Assembly: GCF_030649675.1 (NCBI RefSeq)
Contig: NZ_JAUTDR010000019.1
Span: 25,526-89,525 of the forward strand
Reading direction: 5' to 3'
Length of the DNA: 64,000 bases
DNA from: Haliea sp. E1-2-M8
GTDB lineage: Bacteria > Pseudomonadota > Gammaproteobacteria > Pseudomonadales > Halieaceae
Part shown: in pieces, positions 18,324-27,427 of the stretch
Numbering within the stretch: position 1 is the stretch's first letter
How the letters are laid out: each line of letters begins with the position of its first letter
Translations under genes and position numbers: made by a program
Notes under the pieces: model-generated
Seen by the model: the letters and a program-made list of their open reading frames with translations, nothing else
Told to the model about the DNA's origin: nothing
The model's database searches: none

Positions 18324-20606
18324 CTAAAAATTCTTGCGAATGGCAATGCCCAGCGTGCGAGGCCGCGATCCCACTACAGCCAGTGGGTCCTGCACACTGG
18401 CAATAGCGTCAAATTCGGCCCGCTCGTCCGTAATGTTCTTGCCGTAGAGGGTCAGCTCAAGGTCATTGGACAAGGTCAGAGATGCGCGCAAGTTCACCAG
18501 TGAGTAGGCGTCCAGCTCGCGATTGAACTCGCTGGCAGTATCAAAGCGGGTGTCTGCATCGCCACGATAGGTGACGTCGCCGCGCAGCTCGAGCTCTCCC
18601 ATTGACAGTGCGGTAGTATAGGTCAGCGCCGCGAAACCCTGGACATCGGGAATGTTCGGTATGCTGTCACCGACAAAACCCCGATCCTCCCCCTCGTCGA
18701 CAAACGGCTGGTCTTCGGTCAGCTCCGCGTCGACCAGTGTCAGCCCGAACTGCAGTTCCAGCGCGTTGGTAAGCGTAGCGTTGGCGTTGAATTCCAGGCC
18801 GTTTATCTCGGATTCACCGGCATTGGTAATGAATGGAATGCCACTTTGCACGTCGAGAGACTGCACCTGCATGTCTTCCCAGACTATCTGATAGACCGCA
18901 GCCTGTAACGATAGCCGACCACCGGCGAACCGGGACTTTACACCGAGTTCGTAGTTGATGAGCTCGTCCGCCCCATAGGAGCCCGGCACATTCTCGGTAA
19001 AGCTGATATCGGCCTGGTTGAGGCCGCCCACACGAAAGCCCTGGGACACTGTGCCATAGACATTCAATGCATCGCTCGGGCGGTAGGAGAGACTGATTTT
19101 CCCGGTAACCTTGTCCTCGTCATCTTTGTTGCTGAACGGCCCGAGCGCTGCCGCCGAGCCGAAGTCATGTAAGGTCCCCTCAGTGGATTCCAGAGTCGAG
19201 TCGAAATAGCGGGCACCGAGTGTCAGTTCGAGATCATTGCTGATGTCATAGGATATCTCGCCGAAAAAGGCGTTCTGTTCCAGGTCGCCTTTGACATAGC
19301 GCCCAAAGAAGGTAGTACCGCCATTGGGTCCAAGGGCGTTATTGTCGGGCCCCGGCATGAACGGTTCGGCAAGACCGTTCTCGTTAACGCTGACCACATT
19401 TACGGCAAAGTCCGTGTCTTCACGCTGCATGAACGCGCCGACCAGGAACTGGAAAGGGCCGTCAAGGGTGGAGGCAAAGCGGATTTCACCGGAGAATAGG
19501 TCACGACTTTGCGGTTGCGAAGTAATTCCCGGGATGGGCACGCCAAAGAAAAAGAGAATAGGCGAAGAATCAAAGTTGAAGTGGATATCGCGATTGAACT
19601 GGTTGGCGGTGGCTGTCAGTAAACCGCTGTCGAGGCGGTAGGAGGCGGTGAGACTGAACAGATCCATCTCGTCGTCCCAGGGACTGCGCGTGATATCGGT
19701 ATTCTCAAAGTGCGAAGAGGCAGTGATTGGCGGGAAGCCCGCATCGGCACTGCCAAAACTGGTGACGCCTTTTGGCGTGTAACGGGAGCTGCCACCCGCC
19801 GTGGTCTCCTGCCGAAGATAGCTGAGATCAATGCTCAGGCGGTCATCAGGTGTGTAACGCAACATCAACCGACCGCCGTTGGTTTCTTCATCATTGACAT
19901 CTTCATATGGCCCGCCGATAGCTCTCGACTGGTCAATCCAGCCACTGTTGTCGACGCGCCAGGCCACTGCCCGGGCGGCCAGAACATCATCCATGAGGGG
20001 AATATTCACCACACCCGAGTAGACCTGATTGTCGCTACCTTCTTTGGTGTCGCTGAAGTCAACGGCGATCTCACCCGAGAACCCGTCGAAGTTCGGTTTG
20101 GCGGGCACGTAGCGGATAAGCCCACTCATTGAGTTGGCACCGTACTGGGTGCCCTGGGGACCGTTGAGCACCTCAATGCGCTCGATATCAATGAGTTTGA
20201 TGTCCGGGTTGCGGCCGCCGCCATCCTGCGAGTTACTGCCGGTTATCACTGCCTCGTCGAAATAGAAACCCACTGTCGACGGCCCCGAGGAATTGACACC
20301 GCGAATAATGAATTCCTTGTCACCTGGACCCAAATCCTGGAACTGAAGACCCGGGACGCTGCCTGCGAAGTCGGTAAATTCAAAGGCTCCCCGGGATTCC
20401 AGCTCATCAGCACCCAGCACAGTCACGATATTGGCCAGATCCTGAACACTGCTCGCACCCATTTTGCTGGCGGTAACGACAACCTCTTCCAGGCTGGGTG
20501 ACTTTTGCGCCAGAGCCAGCGGGGCGCCAGTCCCCGAGACAGCCAGTATCGCTGCAGAACCGAGCTTTATCGTAGTGGTATATCTGGATATTCTTGTTCT
20601 CGACAT
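18324..20606 (-). CDS. TonB-dependent receptor 2
   Basis: A 760-residue outer-membrane receptor with signal peptide (cleavage near APLALA, about residue 33), TonB-box-like LEEVVVTASKMG, a plug with IDIERIEVLNGPQGTQYGAN, and a barrel ending in a terminal Phe (RKNF). The ATG at 20606 has GGAG ten bases upstream; a longer open frame upstream is not signal-peptide-like. The gene follows the CDGSH-bicupin gene by 44 bases on the same strand, so the two are probably one operon, divergent from the NSS transporter and PLP enzyme. The imported compound is unknown. Confidence 0.94.
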   Translation of the reverse strand: MSRTRISRYTTTIKLGSAAILAVSGTGAPLALAQKSPSLEEVVVTASKMGASSVQDLANIVTVLGADELESRGAFEFTDFAGSVPGLQFQDLGPGDKEFIIRGVNSSGPSTVGFYFDEAVITGSNSQDGGGRNPDIKLIDIERIEVLNGPQGTQYGANSMSGLIRYVPAKPNFDGFSGEIAVDFSDTKEGSDNQVYSGVVNIPLMDDVLAARAVAWRVDNSGWIDQSRAIGGPYEDVNDEETNGGRLMLRYTPDDRLSIDLSYLRQETTAGGSSRYTPKGVTSFGSADAGFPPITASSHFENTDITRSPWDDEMDLFSLTASYRLDSGLLTATANQFNRDIHFNFDSSPILFFFGVPIPGITSQPQSRDLFSGEIRFASTLDGPFQFLVGAFMQREDTDFAVNVVSVNENGLAEPFMPGPDNNALGPNGGTTFFGRYVKGDLEQNAFFGEISYDISNDLELTLGARYFDSTLESTEGTLHDFGSAAALGPFSNKDDEDKVTGKISLSYRPSDALNVYGTVSQGFRVGGLNQADISFTENVPGSYGADELINYELGVKSRFAGGRLSLQAAVYQIVWEDMQVQSLDVQSGIPFITNAGESEINGLEFNANATLTNALELQFGLTLVDAELTEDQPFVDEGEDRGFVGDSIPNIPDVQGFAALTYTTALSMGELELRGDVTYRGDADTRFDTASEFNRELDAYSLVNLRASLTLSNDLELTLYGKNITDERAEFDAIASVQDPLAVVGSRPRTLGIAIRKNF

Positions 20607-20650
20607 TGCGTCACTCTCCGTAATTGCAGATGTGGTATCAGTATCTGGTA

Positions 20651-21712
20651 TCAGTAATTGATATTGGGCTCTCCGGCCGGATAAAAGTGTCCGGCCAGCA
20701 TCATGCCCTCGGGACTCTCGCACTCCAGCGAATGCTCCTGCCTGGCGGGCAAAAAGATCAGATCACCAGCGCGAACCGGCGCACGCAGGGTTTCAGTCCA
20801 GAGCGTGCCGTAGCCGGACAGAATGACAATAGCCTCCTCGTAAAGGTGGCGGTGTGGCGCCGCCTTGGACTGTGGCACTTCGCCGATAAACTGGCTCACC
20901 TCGTCACTCCCCGTGCCTTCGCCAATGAGGACTTGATAGAAACGGTCGGCCATGACTTTGCGGGATGACTCGTCGTAGATCGCCGTGCGTTCGGCATATC
21001 GCGTATCAAAACCCTCGGACATGCTGTCGATGATCTCCAGGCTGGCGTCACCCGGGCACACTGTCATCAGCAGGTGCAGTGGCTCTGAACCACTATCCCC
21101 GGCAATGCGGAACGCCTCACCCTTGCGGATCAGAGCGCCACCACGCGGTCGCAGAGGGAATTCCCTGCCTGAAATCGTTACCGTTCCTTCTCCCGTCAGG
21201 CAAAAAAGCACCACTTCCGCATCGGTGACGCTGAAAACGTCACTGTCCCCGGATTCGAGCTTCACTGCCGATTGGGCGATAAACTCAGCGCCGTCCCGGG
21301 CGCTGATAACCGGCGCTATAGTAATGCCACCGCGGGCCGTCCATTGCAGCTGGTCGTGCCGGCGTACATAACAGCCGCCATCGAGCAGCGCTTTGCCGGC
21401 GGCGTCGAACGGCGCAAGGGTGGTCTGGGCCAACAGCGCCTCCCGCGGTCGATCATCAGTAACATACTCGTCCACCAGGTTATTGTGCGAGCCGTCGCAA
21501 AAAGGTTGCTCCCGGGTATGCTTGCAACCACAAAACAGCACTGAGCGGGTTTCGGTTGCCGCGTAAAGTACCGGTCGGAAGGTGGTTCCGACATGGGACT
21601 GATCACAGAACGGCTGTGTCTGACTGAGACCACAGCTGCACCAGAGATAACGATTACCTGCTTCCACGGCCACATGATAAGGCTTGGGCTGAACGATTAC
21701 CGGCTCATCCAT
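20651..21712 (-). CDS. Tandem CDGSH iron-sulfur domain fused to a bicupin
   Basis: A 353-residue fusion. Two CDGSH-type [2Fe-2S] motifs lie in the first 76 residues: Cys25, Cys27, Cys36, His40 (CDQSH, with Gln in place of Gly) and Cys61, Cys63, Cys72, His76 (CDGSH). Two cupin barrels follow, about 140-235 and 255-345. The second keeps a metal site (PHRHLYEEA, then a later His in RQEHSLE); the first looks degenerate. Tandem CDGSH proteins are redox-active, and cupins are often oxygenases or isomerases, so this may be a self-sufficient Fe-S-supplied dioxygenase. It is divergent to an NSS transporter and followed by a TBDR. Confidence 0.85.
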   Translation of the reverse strand: MDEPVIVQPKPYHVAVEAGNRYLWCSCGLSQTQPFCDQSHVGTTFRPVLYAATETRSVLFCGCKHTREQPFCDGSHNNLVDEYVTDDRPREALLAQTTLAPFDAAGKALLDGGCYVRRHDQLQWTARGGITIAPVISARDGAEFIAQSAVKLESGDSDVFSVTDAEVVLFCLTGEGTVTISGREFPLRPRGGALIRKGEAFRIAGDSGSEPLHLLMTVCPGDASLEIIDSMSEGFDTRYAERTAIYDESSRKVMADRFYQVLIGEGTGSDEVSQFIGEVPQSKAAPHRHLYEEAIVILSGYGTLWTETLRAPVRAGDLIFLPARQEHSLECESPEGMMLAGHFYPAGEPNINY

Positions 21713-21789
21713 ACTTTCTGTCCCTGCGCTCCTGACGTTCGATCATTTCATATGTAAAACAAAGTCCTCCAATGCCCAACTTATTTCAA

Positions 21790-21816
21790 ATTTAGATTAG
21801 GGTGTTTGGTCTAAAT
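21790..21816. promoter_or_regulatory. Palindrome in divergent promoter, candidate TetR operator
   Basis: Perfect seven-base arms ATTTAGA (21790-21796) and TCTAAAT (21810-21816) surround a 13-base spacer. The site sits roughly midway in the 217-base gap between the CDGSH-bicupin gene (minus) and the NSS transporter gene (plus). Its length and symmetry suit a TetR dimer. Assignment to the regulator at 17641 is inference from position. Confidence 0.5.
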
Positions 21817-21929
21817 AGGGCTCGCGACCTAAAAAAATATCTACCTGAAAAAGTCTCTGTGCTAAGTTCCCCGCCAAGCTACTGCCTGACTCGCCTACCT
21901 GCACGTTCACTACAAGAGGCCGGAGACAC

Positions 21930-23216
21930 ATGCCGCGTCAGCAATTTTCATCTTCTCTGGCCGCCATCCTGACCATGGCGGGGGCCGCAATAGGGCTCGG
22001 TAACATCTGGCGCTTCCCGTACATGATGGGCACCTACGGCGGCAGTGCATTTCTGCTGATTTACCTCGTCTTTGTACTGCTGATAGCGATCCCGGCACTG
22101 ACCGGGGAATGGGCCCTGGGGAGGCGTTCCCGGGGCGGTACCATCACAGCATTTGCCTCCTGCTACGGGCCACGAACCGGGCGCGCACTCGGCTACATTC
22201 TGGTTTTGGGTATGCTCTGCTCCGGTTCCTATTATCTCGTTGTGATCGGCAACGTTGCCCTGATGACCTGGACGTCATTCGCGACCGGTTTCGCCGGTGA
22301 ACACCAGCAGGCGTTCGTACAGCAGCTCGATCATGGCCTCACCCGGTATTTACTTGCACTGGCTGTACTCGCAGGGATCCTCTGGGTGGCTTACCGGGGC
22401 CTGCATGAGGGTATCGAACGCGTCAGCAAGCTATTCGTGCCCTTTTTCTTCCTGGTGATCATCTACCTTACCTTCCGGACCCTCAGTCTGGAGGGTGCCC
22501 CGGAAAAAATGCGGCTCTTCCTGATACCGGATTTTTCCCAGATCACGCCGACGTCAGTATTTGCTGCCCTGGGCCAGGCGGTATTCTCCGTTGGCCTGGG
22601 GGGAACCATCATGGTCATCTACGGCAGTTACCTGAGCCCCAAGGCGTCACTCTGGCGTGGAGCGATAGCGACCGCCGGGGCTGACACCAGCGCAGCACTG
22701 CTGGCGGCCCTATTTATTTTTCCGACCATTTTGGTCTATGGTATCAGCCCCGCGGCGGGCCCTACTCTGTTATTCGAGTCACTCTCGCAACTGTTCGCAC
22801 AGATGGACAACGGGCGCATGGTCGGTTCGTTTTTCCTCCTTGCACTCCTGCTGGTTGCATTTTTGTCCGGTCTCGCCGCTCTCGAAGTTGTATTTGGCAG
22901 CATCAGCGACGACGAAGACACCCATGGCCTGAACCGCAAACGCACTATCATCCTGTTTGGCGTGGTAGAGGCGCTGATCATGATTATCCCGGGTTTCAAT
23001 CCGGGAGCCGTCGCTGTCATGGACCTGCTGTTCGGATCAGGCATGCTCGCCCTGGGCAGCGCTCTCGCCATTATCGGCCTTACCTGGCGCCTGAAGCAGG
23101 TAGCGGTGGCAAGCGAATTCGGTGCCAGCACACTCACGGACTTTTTATTCATCTGGCTGAAATGGGTAGTTCCTGCCGTCATTCTGGCCATTCTGATCAC
23201 TTCCTATATTCACTAA
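21930..23216 (+). CDS. Sodium-dependent transporter of the NSS family
   Basis: 428 residues with about 11 membrane helices. The signature of the neurotransmitter:sodium symporter family is clear: the unwound TM1 region AAIGLGNIWRFPYMMGTYGG, then GEWALGRRSRGG. Relatives such as LeuT and TnaT import amino acids or related amines with Na+. The gene starts at an ATG opposite the CDGSH-bicupin gene, and the class V PLP enzyme follows 21 bases after its stop. The substrate is therefore probably an amino compound handed to that enzyme. Confidence 0.93.
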   Translation: MPRQQFSSSLAAILTMAGAAIGLGNIWRFPYMMGTYGGSAFLLIYLVFVLLIAIPALTGEWALGRRSRGGTITAFASCYGPRTGRALGYILVLGMLCSGSYYLVVIGNVALMTWTSFATGFAGEHQQAFVQQLDHGLTRYLLALAVLAGILWVAYRGLHEGIERVSKLFVPFFFLVIIYLTFRTLSLEGAPEKMRLFLIPDFSQITPTSVFAALGQAVFSVGLGGTIMVIYGSYLSPKASLWRGAIATAGADTSAALLAALFIFPTILVYGISPAAGPTLLFESLSQLFAQMDNGRMVGSFFLLALLLVAFLSGLAALEVVFGSISDDEDTHGLNRKRTIILFGVVEALIMIIPGFNPGAVAVMDLLFGSGMLALGSALAIIGLTWRLKQVAVASEFGASTLTDFLFIWLKWVVPAVILAILITSYIH

Positions 23217-23237
23217 CCCAAGGACATTGAGACCCCC

Positions 23238-24383
23238 ATGGATATCAGTACGGTGCGCACCCACTTCCCTATATTGAAGAGGAAAACCTATCTCAATAGC
23301 TGCTCTTATGGCGCCCTGGCCGATTCGGTTCGCCAGGCAATGGAGCAATACCTCGACGATCGCGACAATCGCGGCGCTTGCTGGGAGCAATGGGTAGAGG
23401 AGCAGGAGAAGCTTCGCGATAGCACCGCAATGTTGCTCGGCGCACAAGCTTCAGAGATCGCACTGGTACCGTCGCTGTCAGCGGGACTGAACGCATTTGC
23501 AAGCTGCCTGGACTTCACCGGCGAGCGCAACAAAGTGATTGTCACATCGCATGATTTTCCTACTACGGCCCAGATCTGGCATGCGCAGAAGCGTCGCGGT
23601 GCAGACGTTCAGCGGGTTGAGCTCGACGACCTTACCGAACCCGGGGACGCACTGGCCCGCTTTGCCAGTGCCATAGATTCAAGCACTGCTGTGGTTTCTG
23701 TGCCCTATATCTGCTATCGCAACGGACGCAAACTTGATGTCGGCGCCATCGCAGAGCTGGCCCATGGCCATGGTGCACTGATGGTCGTCGACGCCTACCA
23801 GGCAGTGGGCGCCTTACCGGTAGACGTGAAAGCACTGAATGCTGACGTGCTGCTGGGCGGGTACCTCAAGTACCTGATGGGTACCGCCGGCATGGCATAT
23901 ATGTACGTGAAGGGCGAGTTGGTAGAAGCATTGCGGCCGACCACCAGTGGGTGGTTTGCCCAGGAGGATGTGTCGGCGATGGCCATTGCCGACAATGTAT
24001 CCGCGCACTCAGCACGAAGGTTCGAGGGTGGAACACCAAATGTCAGCGCTATCGGAGCCTGCCGGGCAGGCCTTGGCATGGTCCATGACACAGGGATAGA
24101 GGCCATTGCGAAGCAGAATAAGCTCATCACCGATGCCATCAAGCGCGAAGCCGCTGCTCGGGGCTGGGTATCTGCAACCGGTGAGTGGCCCCACGGCGCG
24201 ATGATCGCGCTGCGCTCCACCGACATGGTGAAGCTGGTCTCGCAACTGGGCGATGCGGGCATCGTCGTCTCCTGCCGTGACGGTAATGTCCGCATATCCC
24301 CTCACTTTTATAACAATGAGAACGATATCCAGACGCTTTTCATTGAGCTTGACCGGAATAAGGACTTGATGGTGCGTGAATAG
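23238..24383 (+). CDS. Class V PLP-dependent aminotransferase/lyase
   Basis: 381 residues of fold-type I class V. The PLP-binding Lys lies in LLGGYLKYLMGTAGMAYMYV, the PLP Asp in MVVDAYQAVGA, and a C-terminal Arg region RISPHFYNN is present. The family includes cysteine desulfurases, kynureninase, isopenicillin-N epimerase-like proteins and the EgtE C-S lyase; motifs alone do not choose among these. No catalytic Cys typical of IscS-type desulfurases is evident. It is co-transcribed with the NSS transporter, so it probably processes the imported amino compound in the cytoplasm. Confidence 0.9.
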   Translation: MDISTVRTHFPILKRKTYLNSCSYGALADSVRQAMEQYLDDRDNRGACWEQWVEEQEKLRDSTAMLLGAQASEIALVPSLSAGLNAFASCLDFTGERNKVIVTSHDFPTTAQIWHAQKRRGADVQRVELDDLTEPGDALARFASAIDSSTAVVSVPYICYRNGRKLDVGAIAELAHGHGALMVVDAYQAVGALPVDVKALNADVLLGGYLKYLMGTAGMAYMYVKGELVEALRPTTSGWFAQEDVSAMAIADNVSAHSARRFEGGTPNVSAIGACRAGLGMVHDTGIEAIAKQNKLITDAIKREAAARGWVSATGEWPHGAMIALRSTDMVKLVSQLGDAGIVVSCRDGNVRISPHFYNNENDIQTLFIELDRNKDLMVRE

Positions 24384-24469
24384 GTACCGAAGCCGGCCCG
24401 GCAGGGCATGGAGCTCGGCACAAACACTTCCCGGAAGCGCTGCTGCCGCGCCTCACCGCAACAGAAAAA

Positions 24470-24501
24470 CGGCACAGGCGTTCGCCTCTGCCGCCTGTTT
24501 A
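24470..24501 (+). terminator. Hairpin after the PLP-enzyme gene, candidate terminator
   Basis: Arms CGGCA-C-AGGC and GCCT-C-TGCCG close on a GTTC loop (24470-24493) with one C-C mismatch; a short T-rich stretch follows. It lies about 90 bases after the aminotransferase stop. The rest of the 304-base gap up to the protease gene shows nothing else I can support. Confidence 0.4.
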
Positions 24502-24687
24502 TTCCTTAACCCGACATTCCTCCACTTCACAATTGACATCCCCAATCGCAGTCGGTAGCTTCGGCGACTGATTCCAGAATTGTTCGCAAAGTGCAGGCTC
24601 GCTCGTTATTAGTATGAGCATGAGCGAATAATTTTTCGGTGCGCTGCCGAACATATACGCTATTTTTTGTTATATACCGGAGGCCCG

Positions 24688-25593
24688 ATGCGCTACCAAA
24701 GCGCTCTTGCAGGGTCCTCCAAAGCTTTCAGCCATCTTTGCCAGGAGACTGCGGTGCGATCAGCCACGCGTGCAAGACTTCCCATGCTAGCGTTAATAGT
24801 GGTCGGCCTGCTGCCGTTGGCAGTCCCGCTGCCTGCCCACGCCAGCGAAGGCAAGTATCTGCTGCTCGAGCTGGACGGCTACAAGGTAAAGTGGGGAGAA
24901 CGGCGCCTGGGGATGGGGGCCGTCGTCAGCTATGCCTTCGCCCGGGAGACACTACGCTTCGACAATACGCACAATTGCGGCGACATGGCACCGATTGCTG
25001 CGCTTTTCGGCAATAATCTCTCCATGGAGACGCTGAAGCGGGAGACTGCGCAAGCATTTCGGGTATGGGAACGCGCCGCTGACCTGTCCTTTCACGAGGT
25101 CAGTGATATCCGGGATGCGGATATCGTCCTCGGTGCCCAGGGCCGGCCGAACGGGCGGGCATTCGCCAACGTTTCCTACGCGCCAGATCCGGAGGAAGGT
25201 CTGCGCGCCATCGACCAGGCTCTGGTATGCCTGAATCCCAGCCACAAGTGGAAAGTCGGGTTTGACGGCGACGAGAAAGTCTACGACATCCGCTATACGC
25301 TGATTCACGAGATCGGACACGCGATCGGCCTGGACCATCCAGGGCCGGCCGGGGAAGTGATGGGATTTCGCTACACCGAGGCCTTCGCCGATCTCCAGCC
25401 AGGCGATCTGCGTGGCGTCCGGCAGCTCTACGGGCCGGCCACTCGCTTCGCTACCCAATCGGCCGAGATGCCAGCGGAGACCTGGCACGCCATCAATCCG
25501 AGCGATGGTTCCCAGATAACCACGACCGAGCGCGCGCTGGAGAGCGCCCCCGAGCCCGTCAGAGCACTATGGAGTCCGGAAAGGGGGCGATGA
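24688..25593 (+). CDS. Secreted matrixin-type zinc metalloprotease
   Basis: 301 residues. A long N-terminal segment ends in a signal sequence (cleavage near LPAHA, about residue 52). The catalytic zinc motif HEIGHAIGLDH matches HExxHxxGxxH, and VMGFRY supplies the Met-turn, so this is a metzincin of the matrixin type (M10). The downstream QPGDLRGVRQLYG is also typical of matrixins. The ATG at 24688 has a GGAGG Shine-Dalgarno five bases before it. Its 3' end overlaps the convergent lipoprotein gene by 35 bases. It probably cleaves extracellular protein or processes neighbouring surface proteins. Confidence 0.92.
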   Translation: MRYQSALAGSSKAFSHLCQETAVRSATRARLPMLALIVVGLLPLAVPLPAHASEGKYLLLELDGYKVKWGERRLGMGAVVSYAFARETLRFDNTHNCGDMAPIAALFGNNLSMETLKRETAQAFRVWERAADLSFHEVSDIRDADIVLGAQGRPNGRAFANVSYAPDPEEGLRAIDQALVCLNPSHKWKVGFDGDEKVYDIRYTLIHEIGHAIGLDHPGPAGEVMGFRYTEAFADLQPGDLRGVRQLYGPATRFATQSAEMPAETWHAINPSDGSQITTTERALESAPEPVRALWSPERGR

Positions 25594-26470
25594 TCGTGAC
25601 GTCCGAGCCCTCAATGGTGAGAGGGTACGCCAGCACGGCATCCGTCAGGACCAGTGGCGCGACAGGACCGCTCGCACCCCCGTCTTCCAGGCACTGACTG
25701 TCACTGCTGTTCCAGCGCCGCAGCCAGGTTGCTCTGGAGGGGGTAGCGACAGGATCCAGGATATAGATCTGGGGGGCTGGCCCCACAACCACCGGAAACG
25801 CAATCTCCGACTCCGACGATACCAATCCCATGGCGGGGACGTCGGAAAGTATCAGTGACGGCAGAGGTTCAGTCCCACAATCCGTATTGTCATAGACCAG
25901 GTCGCTTATGGAGTTGGAGACGCGGTAGCCGAAGCCGTTGTGCTCGATCAGCAGGATGTAGCGCTGGGCAAAACCCCGGAAGTGCATGTTGACGCCCCGG
26001 GCCCGAGTTGACGCTGGCTCCGATTCCAGCGTACCCACCAGGCGCCCTCTGGCGTCCCAAACCCGAGGCTTCCCGTCCCGCCGATACTCCAGCTCAGCAG
26101 TCTCGACTGGCCCTGTGCGCTCGAACTCCGGTATCAGGAAAAAGGGCTGATCAGACTCCAGAATGGCCATCAGGTGCGGGTAGTCCGCGAAGTTATCGGT
26201 GCTCAATGAACAGGCCTGCGCCATCCCTCCACACAGGTGACGCCCTCCTTTCAGCCAACCCTTGAATCGGTAGTTGGCGTGGCCGGGCAGGGCCTGGAAG
26301 GTTTCCCTGAAGTGAATATCGGCGACATCGATCTGACAGGACTGCCCTGCGGGGCAGTCGTGGGCTCCACTTGCAGAGACCACTCCGCCCACGTTGTGGC
26401 TGAGAATGACGATTTTGCACCCTGTCAGCAGCAACATGGCGGCCAGTACCAGCAAGCGGCGAGTCAACAT
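25559..26470 (-). CDS. Lipoprotein with InlB-type B-repeat domain
   Basis: 303 residues from the ATG at 26470, which has GAGG six bases upstream; a second ATG six bases earlier is possible. The signal peptide ends in a lipobox (LLLTGC), so the mature protein is anchored by its Cys. Residues about 35-95 (FRETFQALPGHANYRFKGW, then Cys pairs) look like a divergent InlB B-repeat, common in surface proteins. The rest is unrecognised and beta-rich, with several Cys. It is convergent with the matrixin gene and lies downstream of the DUF3494 gene on the same strand. Confidence 0.8.
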   Translation of the reverse strand: MLTRRLLVLAAMLLLTGCKIVILSHNVGGVVSASGAHDCPAGQSCQIDVADIHFRETFQALPGHANYRFKGWLKGGRHLCGGMAQACSLSTDNFADYPHLMAILESDQPFFLIPEFERTGPVETAELEYRRDGKPRVWDARGRLVGTLESEPASTRARGVNMHFRGFAQRYILLIEHNGFGYRVSNSISDLVYDNTDCGTEPLPSLILSDVPAMGLVSSESEIAFPVVVGPAPQIYILDPVATPSRATWLRRWNSSDSQCLEDGGASGPVAPLVLTDAVLAYPLTIEGSDVTIIAPFPDSIVL

Positions 26471-26578
26471 GCGCATCCTCGATCCCCTCAGCGAACCCTG
26501 AGCAGCAGCCCGGACTATTATCCCGCCGAATCTTTTAGCACACCGACTCAGCGCAAACAAACACGGACTGCCTGGCGC

Positions 26579-27427
26579 CTAGACGAAACGCCTTCTGAGA
26601 GTGAACAGCCCCATGCCGGCCAGCAGGACGATGAGGCCCGCCAGGGTGCCCGGACCGAGAGTCGGAATTGGCTGCGCGGACGCAGGCACTGGTGCAGACG
26701 CGGCGCAGCCGCTGATGATTGAGTCCGTGACTGTCACGTCTGTTGTCGCCAGGGCCCGCCCTTCCCAACTCGTGCCGGTCATCGCTGCGGCAGTCCCCGC
26801 CAGAACGGTTCCCGCAAACGTCGCATTGGTCATGGTCGCCCCCTCGGCGGTCCACCAGTACACGTTGCAGGCCTGCGCGGTGCCACCCATAACCACCTGG
26901 AGGTTGGGTCCGGTTCCTGTGAGGGCACCCAAGCCGCCGGTACCCACCCGGAAAACCCAGACGTCATCGGCGTCGCCATCGAGCGTAATCGTGACGCCGG
27001 CACCGAGCGTGGTGCCGGCGGGGGAGCAGTAGACGCCGGGTGGAAGCGTGGTAGTGGTCGTGGGCACCACTCCGGTACAAACGGGGTTCAGGGTTGTGAC
27101 GGCGGCGTAGGCGCTGTCGAAGTCACTGACGACCGCAGCGGTGACCGGGGCGACAACGTCCCCGGTGATCGTGCACGGCCCGGTATCGGTAATCGAGTTA
27201 CCGGTGGAGCCGACGTTGCCGTCAATGGTCGATGTGGTGCAGGTTGCGGTTCCCGTAGTCGGGAGTTCGTTTGTGCCCAGGACAGCGAAGCCGCCCGCGG
27301 TACCCAGTGGCGGCGCTACGGCCTGGGCCGCTGCTGGCCCGACGTATGCCAATGACACCAGGGCGGCGAACCCGACGCTGGTGATTATTCCCTTGCGGGT
27401 CGTGAATCTTGCGTGCGTGATACTCAT
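26579..27427 (-). CDS. DUF3494 ice-binding-like protein with IPTL-CTERM anchor
   Basis: 282 residues: signal peptide (cleavage near GPAAAQA), a DUF3494 beta-helix (about 40-245; LGTAGGFAVLGTNELPTTG, later LPPGVYCSPAGTTL and DDVWVFRVG) and a C-terminal sorting signal IPTLGPG-hydrophobic helix-RRR. DUF3494 proteins bind ice or act as surface adhesins. IPTL-CTERM tails are thought to be processed by exosortase H; here the usual trailing Trp-Gly is missing. The lipoprotein gene lies about 110 bases downstream on the same strand. Confidence 0.9.
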   Translation of the reverse strand: MSITHARFTTRKGIITSVGFAALVSLAYVGPAAAQAVAPPLGTAGGFAVLGTNELPTTGTATCTTSTIDGNVGSTGNSITDTGPCTITGDVVAPVTAAVVSDFDSAYAAVTTLNPVCTGVVPTTTTTLPPGVYCSPAGTTLGAGVTITLDGDADDVWVFRVGTGGLGALTGTGPNLQVVMGGTAQACNVYWWTAEGATMTNATFAGTVLAGTAAAMTGTSWEGRALATTDVTVTDSIISGCAASAPVPASAQPIPTLGPGTLAGLIVLLAGMGLFTLRRRFV

